DNA of 64,000 nt. Source: Pirellulales bacterium (GTDB lineage Bacteria > Planctomycetota > Planctomycetia > Pirellulales > JACPPG01). The stretch is from positions 62,001-126,000 of the forward strand of contig DASYDW010000122.1 of NCBI GenBank assembly GCA_036499395.1, read 5' to 3'. The notes under the pieces were generated by a model that had not been told where the DNA came from, did not search any database, and was given only the letters and a program-made list of their open reading frames with translations. Made by a program: the position numbers and the translations under genes. This document shows, in pieces, positions 59,898-64,000 of the stretch. Each line of letters opens with the position of its first letter. Position 1 is the first letter of the stretch.

Positions 59898-62800
59898 GTG
59901 AAGGCAATCCAGCTTGTCATCAAGTTGCGCTTCCGGTCCAAGACGGCCGGATCGCCAGCCGCGTGCGAATGCCGCGGCCATCGTCGTCTCGGCGCAGCCC
60001 AGGTGCTGGCCGTGTCGCTACTGGCGACATGGTCCGCACTTGGCGGGTTCGCGCAGGGGCAGACGATCGTCACGGACACGGGGGCTCCGACGTCGAGCTT
60101 TATGGCTCCGTTGAGCATGCCCGGCCTGCAACCGTTCTGGGTAGGCTATGTCGGCGCCGATCGTGGCCTCGGCTTTCAAGGCCAGTACTTTTCGTTCGGT
60201 GGCTTGCTGCCGATTACGACCGACATGTTGGACGGTACGTGGTTCTTCGACGGGCGGGCCCACGTCACGACGGACAACGCACAGTTCTTCAGTAACGCCG
60301 GCATCGGGCGGCGACAATATATTGGCTTTTTAAATTCGATCGTGGGGCTCAGTGGCTGGTACGACTACGACGGTGACGCGTATCAGAATTACGGCTACCG
60401 CTACAACCAGTTGGGCGTGACGGCGGAAGTTTTCAATCCCGCCTTCGATTTCCGCTTCAACGGCTACATGCCGATGGGCAACACGACCCATGTGTTGAAT
60501 CAGTTCGAGCAAAACTACTTGCTGTACGTCAACGGCATCGATACTGCGCTACGCGGCGGCGATGCGAAGTTCAGCGTCCGCCCCGCCATTCTCGGGCCAC
60601 TGAACGGGTACATCGATATTGGTGGTTACTTCTTCAAGTCGTCGGCGATCGAAGGGTTTGGCGGTGTGTCCAGCGGCTTCGGCGTGCAGCCTTTGCCGGG
60701 TCTGGCCGTGAACCTGGAAGTAAATCATGACCAGTTGTTCGGCACCACGGGCTTTGTCCGTGTGGCCTTCGGTCTACGTGGCTCGCCAGGCAATACGCGC
60801 ACCGGCTCGCGCCTGTTGGAACCGACCCGCCGTAACGACCACATTGTGCGTTTCAACCAGCAGCCAGAAATCGCGACCAATCCGCAGACGAGCGTTGCGT
60901 ATAACGTGATTCACGTTGATAACACGGCAGCGGCCGGCGGCAACGGCACAATCGATCATCCCTTCCAAACCCTGGCGGCCGCCCAGGCGGCCTCGGCCAT
61001 TCACGACATCATTTATGTGCACAAGGGGGATGGCACCTCGCACGATTACGCCAACGGCATCATCTTGAAAGACAATCAGATGCTGCTGGGCAGCGGCAAC
61101 AACTACGTGGTTCAAACGACCGAGATCGGGCCGATGCTGCTCAAGGCGCTTGATTCGAGCCAGCCGGTGATTTCGAATCCCAACGGCGCCGGCGTCACCT
61201 TGGCCAACAACGATCGCGTCGGCGGTATCACGATCAGCGTCGCGAATGTGGGCATCGTGGGCAACAACATTACGAACACGACACTCGAGCAGAACACGGT
61301 CTACGGTGGTCTGATCGATGGTATCCAGTTGACGAACTTCTCAGGCGCTGCGAGCATCGTCAACAACTCGATCCGCCAGAACGCCCAAGATGGTATTCAT
61401 ATCATCGAAGGCGCCGCCAACGCCACCTACAGCCTGGTCGGCAACACGGTCGACAGCAACGTTCGCAATGGCATCTTCTTTGACGACACACACGGCTCGG
61501 CCGTGGTCGACGACAATACGTTGGGTTCGAACGGCCGCGGCAACTGGGCGGGCGTGCAAGTGGCCCAGACGTCAGGCACAATGGATATCGAGATCAAGAA
61601 CAACACCATTCAGTACAACACCGAAGGTATCTATCTGACCGCCGACAACGCGGGTGGAAACGGCGCGACGATCAACGCCGACATCCACGACAACCCCGAA
61701 ATATCCTACAACCAGGGAGACGGCATCCAGATCGCAGCTCGTCATGACGCGACCGCCGACTTCAATATCCATGACAACCCCAACATCAGCTACAACGGTT
61801 ATCCGGAAGGAGTCGGAGTCGGGCGTACAACAGCCGGTGGTGCCGGGATTCGCCTGTATACCCTTGACTCTTCAATGGGGGGCATCATCAACCACAACGG
61901 AATCATCGATAATGCGGGCACCGGCAACCCGGTAGGCAACGAGGTCGATCAGGCCGCGGGCATTCAAGGACAATTCGACGGCAACAGCGTCACGTCCTTC
62001 ATCATCACGAACAACAACATCGACGGGTTAGGCACGAACGTGGCCGTCGGTCGCCCGTACGGTGACGGTGTCTGGCTCGACTATGAGATCACGAACTCGA
62101 TTATCCAGAATCTGTTGGTTACGAACAATCAGATCGTCAATAACAAGGGTCTTGGCTTTCAGCTTAGCACTGCGGGCCGGTTGCATCCGGGGATTACGAG
62201 CACGCTGCTCGATGCTACCTTCGATAACAACAACATTTCGAATAACTTTTTCTCGGGCCTGTACGCCTTCCAGGGCAGCTCAGCGGGCGTGATGCGTCTC
62301 ACGGTGACGAACAATCAGATCAACAACAACGTCTCACCTACTTCAGGCGGCCAGGGATTGCCCAGCAACGACGGCGGTCTGTCGCTGGAATCCAATTCGG
62401 GACGGTTGGTGGGTATCATCGAGAACAATGTGATCAACGCCAACGGCCTGACGCCCAACAACTCCACCAATTCGCCACGTGCTAGCGGAATTAATGGTAT
62501 TGCGGCCACGATCGACGAGTCCAACGGACTTATGGGCTTGCAGATCATCGGCAACCAGATCAACGGCAACCAGCATGACGGCATCCTGTTGACGGACAAC
62601 AACGTGATCAATCCGGGGGTCGGTACAGCGCTGTCGATGGGAGCGATCATTCACGACAACTTTATCATGTTCAACGGCGGCGACGCTGGCGTCCAAGCCG
62701 TGACGCCGAATATCGGCACCCCGCCAGGACCGAACGTCTCGACGTTGGGCGTCGAGCTGACGCACAACGAGTCGTCCTTGCGGTATCACTTCCTGAACTT

Positions 62801-62954
62801 GCAAGGAATAACGCCAAACACGGCTTTGATTACCTTCGCCGATGGCGGCCTGAATGCGGGACTCTTCGACACTTCGCTAAGCGTCGGCTCGGTGGCGGCG
62901 ACAACCGCCGCAACAATGGATGCGCTGGTCGCTCCACTGCTCATCTTCCCGTAG
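59898..62954 (+). CDS. large adhesin-like protein: barrel-like N-terminus plus parallel beta-helix
   Basis: A 1018-residue exported protein. I start at GTG 59898, seven bases after GAGGGGGG; an upstream in-frame start lacks a site. A long signal peptide (about 25-55) ends before GQTIV. Residues about 60-310 resemble an inverse-autotransporter (intimin/invasin-type) barrel: YVGADRGLGFQGQYFSFGG, GIGRRQYIGFLNSIVGLSGW followed by YDYDGDAYQNYGYRYNQLGV and PLNGYIDIGGYFFK. Residues 345-1000 form a right-handed beta-helix with many Asn-rich turns (NNSIRQNAQDGIHI, ITNNNIDG, VTNNQINNN, NQINGNQHDGILL). A barrel-anchored surface adhesin or glycan lyase-like protein is inferred; no catalytic residues are evident. 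Confidence 0.82.
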   Translation: MKAIQLVIKLRFRSKTAGSPAACECRGHRRLGAAQVLAVSLLATWSALGGFAQGQTIVTDTGAPTSSFMAPLSMPGLQPFWVGYVGADRGLGFQGQYFSFGGLLPITTDMLDGTWFFDGRAHVTTDNAQFFSNAGIGRRQYIGFLNSIVGLSGWYDYDGDAYQNYGYRYNQLGVTAEVFNPAFDFRFNGYMPMGNTTHVLNQFEQNYLLYVNGIDTALRGGDAKFSVRPAILGPLNGYIDIGGYFFKSSAIEGFGGVSSGFGVQPLPGLAVNLEVNHDQLFGTTGFVRVAFGLRGSPGNTRTGSRLLEPTRRNDHIVRFNQQPEIATNPQTSVAYNVIHVDNTAAAGGNGTIDHPFQTLAAAQAASAIHDIIYVHKGDGTSHDYANGIILKDNQMLLGSGNNYVVQTTEIGPMLLKALDSSQPVISNPNGAGVTLANNDRVGGITISVANVGIVGNNITNTTLEQNTVYGGLIDGIQLTNFSGAASIVNNSIRQNAQDGIHIIEGAANATYSLVGNTVDSNVRNGIFFDDTHGSAVVDDNTLGSNGRGNWAGVQVAQTSGTMDIEIKNNTIQYNTEGIYLTADNAGGNGATINADIHDNPEISYNQGDGIQIAARHDATADFNIHDNPNISYNGYPEGVGVGRTTAGGAGIRLYTLDSSMGGIINHNGIIDNAGTGNPVGNEVDQAAGIQGQFDGNSVTSFIITNNNIDGLGTNVAVGRPYGDGVWLDYEITNSIIQNLLVTNNQIVNNKGLGFQLSTAGRLHPGITSTLLDATFDNNNISNNFFSGLYAFQGSSAGVMRLTVTNNQINNNVSPTSGGQGLPSNDGGLSLESNSGRLVGIIENNVINANGLTPNNSTNSPRASGINGIAATIDESNGLMGLQIIGNQINGNQHDGILLTDNNVINPGVGTALSMGAIIHDNFIMFNGGDAGVQAVTPNIGTPPGPNVSTLGVELTHNESSLRYHFLNLQGITPNTALITFADGGLNAGLFDTSLSVGSVAATTAATMDALVAPLLIFP

Positions 62955-63005
62955 TAAATGCCGAACGAGCGTTATGGTTAGCAGTCGGGCATGGCCAAGT
63001 AACGC

Positions 63006-64000
63006 TTAGCGTTTGACCGGTTGCTCGAAGCTGGTGCGAACGGTGCCGCCTGACTCGGCGGCTGAAGAGGCTGGGACGCCGGCAGGCCGAGTTCTGGCAT
63101 CCCGCGCCAAACGACTGCGGACCATCGCAGCGATCGAGTTCGCATTTTTTGACAGGGCGCTATCGGGACCCAGCTTGGCGTGATGAATCGCTGCCGCCCG
63201 CTCAACCAGCGGCATCGCCTCGGGATAGCGCCCCTGATTGCCGTAAAGAATTGCCAGGCGGAGCAGCCCTTCGGCGGTTTCCGGATGATCTTCGCCGAAT
63301 TGTCGGCGCGTCAGTTCCACGTCAGTTTGGAGAAGCGATTCCGCTTCGGGATAATTCCGGACTGCTATTTGCGCCAGCCCGAGCGTGCTACGTGCCTTTC
63401 GCGTGATGGCGTTCTCTTTCCCCAGGGAAGCCTCGAGGCTGGTTAGCGAATCGTTGAGGGCTGTCACGGCCTGGGCGTAGTCGCCAGCCGCGTACCAGGT
63501 GCGGCCCAGATTCAACTGCGCTTCGCCCACACGTGGGCTTTTGTCTCCCAGCGTGGCAAGCCAGATTTCGGCAGTGCGCGCAAAAAGTGTGGCCGCTTGC
63601 TTATGGTCTCCCGAGTCCAGATAGAGGAGTGCCAGATTATTCAAGTGGCCGCCGTAATCCGGATGCTCTTCTCCCCACACTTTCGCCGCATCGTCGACGC
63701 ACTGCTTGAGGAGTGTGCCGGCCTCGTCGCGGTGCTGCGTGGCCAGCAATAAGCGACCCAACGAGCTGGCCGTCGAGATCGTTTCTGGATGCAGACGCGT
63801 GAATACTTGTTCGCGGATCTTCAGTGCCTGGCGAAACAAGGTTTCGGCGGTGGGCGCGTCCCCCTTGGCCTGTCGCCAGTGAGCTTCCTGATCGAGCAAG
63901 TTCGCTACGCCATAGGTGTCGGCGCCCCAAACCTGAGTTGCCAGGGACCGTGCCGAGACGATCGACGCGAGCGCTTCGTCGGCATTGCCATTCTGCCATG
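63006..64000 (-). CDS. tetratricopeptide-repeat protein, 5' end missing
   Basis: The reading frame is open to the right window edge, so the N-terminus is missing (331 codons seen). The visible part has at least five TPR units of the kinesin-light-chain type (TPR_12): AETLFRQALKIREQVF, HPDYGGHLNNLALLYLDSGD followed by HKQAATLFARTAEI, RVGEAQLNLGRTWYAAGDYA, AESLLQTDVELTRRQFGEDH and PETAEGLLRLAILYGNQGRY. The C-terminal 45 residues are a low-complexity tail. In planctomycetes such repeats often follow a Ser/Thr kinase domain; whether one lies upstream cannot be seen here. Confidence 0.88.
   Translation of the reverse strand, partial: WQNGNADEALASIVSARSLATQVWGADTYGVANLLDQEAHWRQAKGDAPTAETLFRQALKIREQVFTRLHPETISTASSLGRLLLATQHRDEAGTLLKQCVDDAAKVWGEEHPDYGGHLNNLALLYLDSGDHKQAATLFARTAEIWLATLGDKSPRVGEAQLNLGRTWYAAGDYAQAVTALNDSLTSLEASLGKENAITRKARSTLGLAQIAVRNYPEAESLLQTDVELTRRQFGEDHPETAEGLLRLAILYGNQGRYPEAMPLVERAAAIHHAKLGPDSALSKNANSIAAMVRSRLARDARTRPAGVPASSAAESGGTVRTSFEQPVKR

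Noticed and set aside
1..64000. CRISPR arrays, insertion sequences, integrases or prophage genes
   Set aside because: I looked for regularly spaced repeats, transposase or integrase motifs and phage structural genes in the proteins and sequence and found none that could be supported.

Overview
The window looks like a chromosomal segment of a Planctomycetota bacterium, most likely a Pirellulales-type lineage. The evidence is the GC-rich, GTG/TTG-tolerant coding style, four proteins with PEP-CTERM sorting tails (DUF4465 protein, discoidin-like surface protein, SGNH hydrolase, beta-propeller), a surface protein with the planctomycetal N-terminal motif RRLSIENLEARQMMAGD, a redoxin-cytochrome c-monooxygenase fusion of the type common in this phylum, and many exported proteins of unknown function. 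No rRNA, tRNA, CRISPR array, insertion sequence or prophage could be supported.

Layout. 0-11 kb: a truncated FadL-like porin; an HPt plus HD-GYP response-regulator pair; an exported protein of unknown function; then housekeeping genes (isoprenylcysteine-methyltransferase-like enzyme, crotonase, FolD, PgpA, ferredoxin-type sulfite/nitrite reductase) and an MFS exporter. 11.2-15 kb: the most striking locus. A canonical promoter leads straight into a cobalamin riboswitch, followed by two tandem PEP-CTERM surface proteins, the first with a DUF4465 domain; a convergent PEP-CTERM SGNH hydrolase lies next to them. 15-28.6 kb: a membrane glycosyltransferase, an ankyrin protein, a three-gene operon (membrane protein, winged-helix regulator, variant cis-prenyltransferase) with its own promoter and palindrome, sialate O-acetylesterase, M28 peptidase, a Gfo/Idh/MocA oxidoreductase, a CPBP protease, PgsA and RimO.

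28.6-42.3 kb: an ImmA/IrrE-like protein with a damaged zinc motif, two tandem SUKH-like proteins, a GNAT acetyltransferase, a double M16 protease, a diguanylate cyclase, an M50-like membrane protease, a C26-family protein that has lost its catalytic cysteine, a secernin-like C69 peptidase, an orphan LuxR-type HTH protein, YceI and YhcH. 42.3-43.5 kb holds no intact gene. It contains a very strong plus-strand terminator far from any gene (candidate small RNA) and the C-terminal remnant of an ADP-ribosylglycohydrolase. 43.5-52.7 kb: mostly exported or envelope proteins and a small Nif11-like peptide.

52.9-64 kb: modABC molybdate uptake operon, a redoxin protein with glutathione peroxidase and a membrane dipeptidase, an outer-membrane barrel protein, a 1018-residue adhesin-like protein (barrel-like N-terminus plus parallel beta-helix) and a TPR protein cut by the window edge.

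Themes: envelope and surface biology dominates. Signalling is represented by opposing c-di-GMP enzymes (HD-GYP and GGDEF). Phosphatidylglycerol synthesis appears twice (PgpA, PgsA, not adjacent). Sulfite/nitrite reduction and molybdate uptake are present but unlinked. The riboswitch-controlled PEP-CTERM pair is my best candidate for an undescribed system: a planctomycetal surface corrinoid-capture module.
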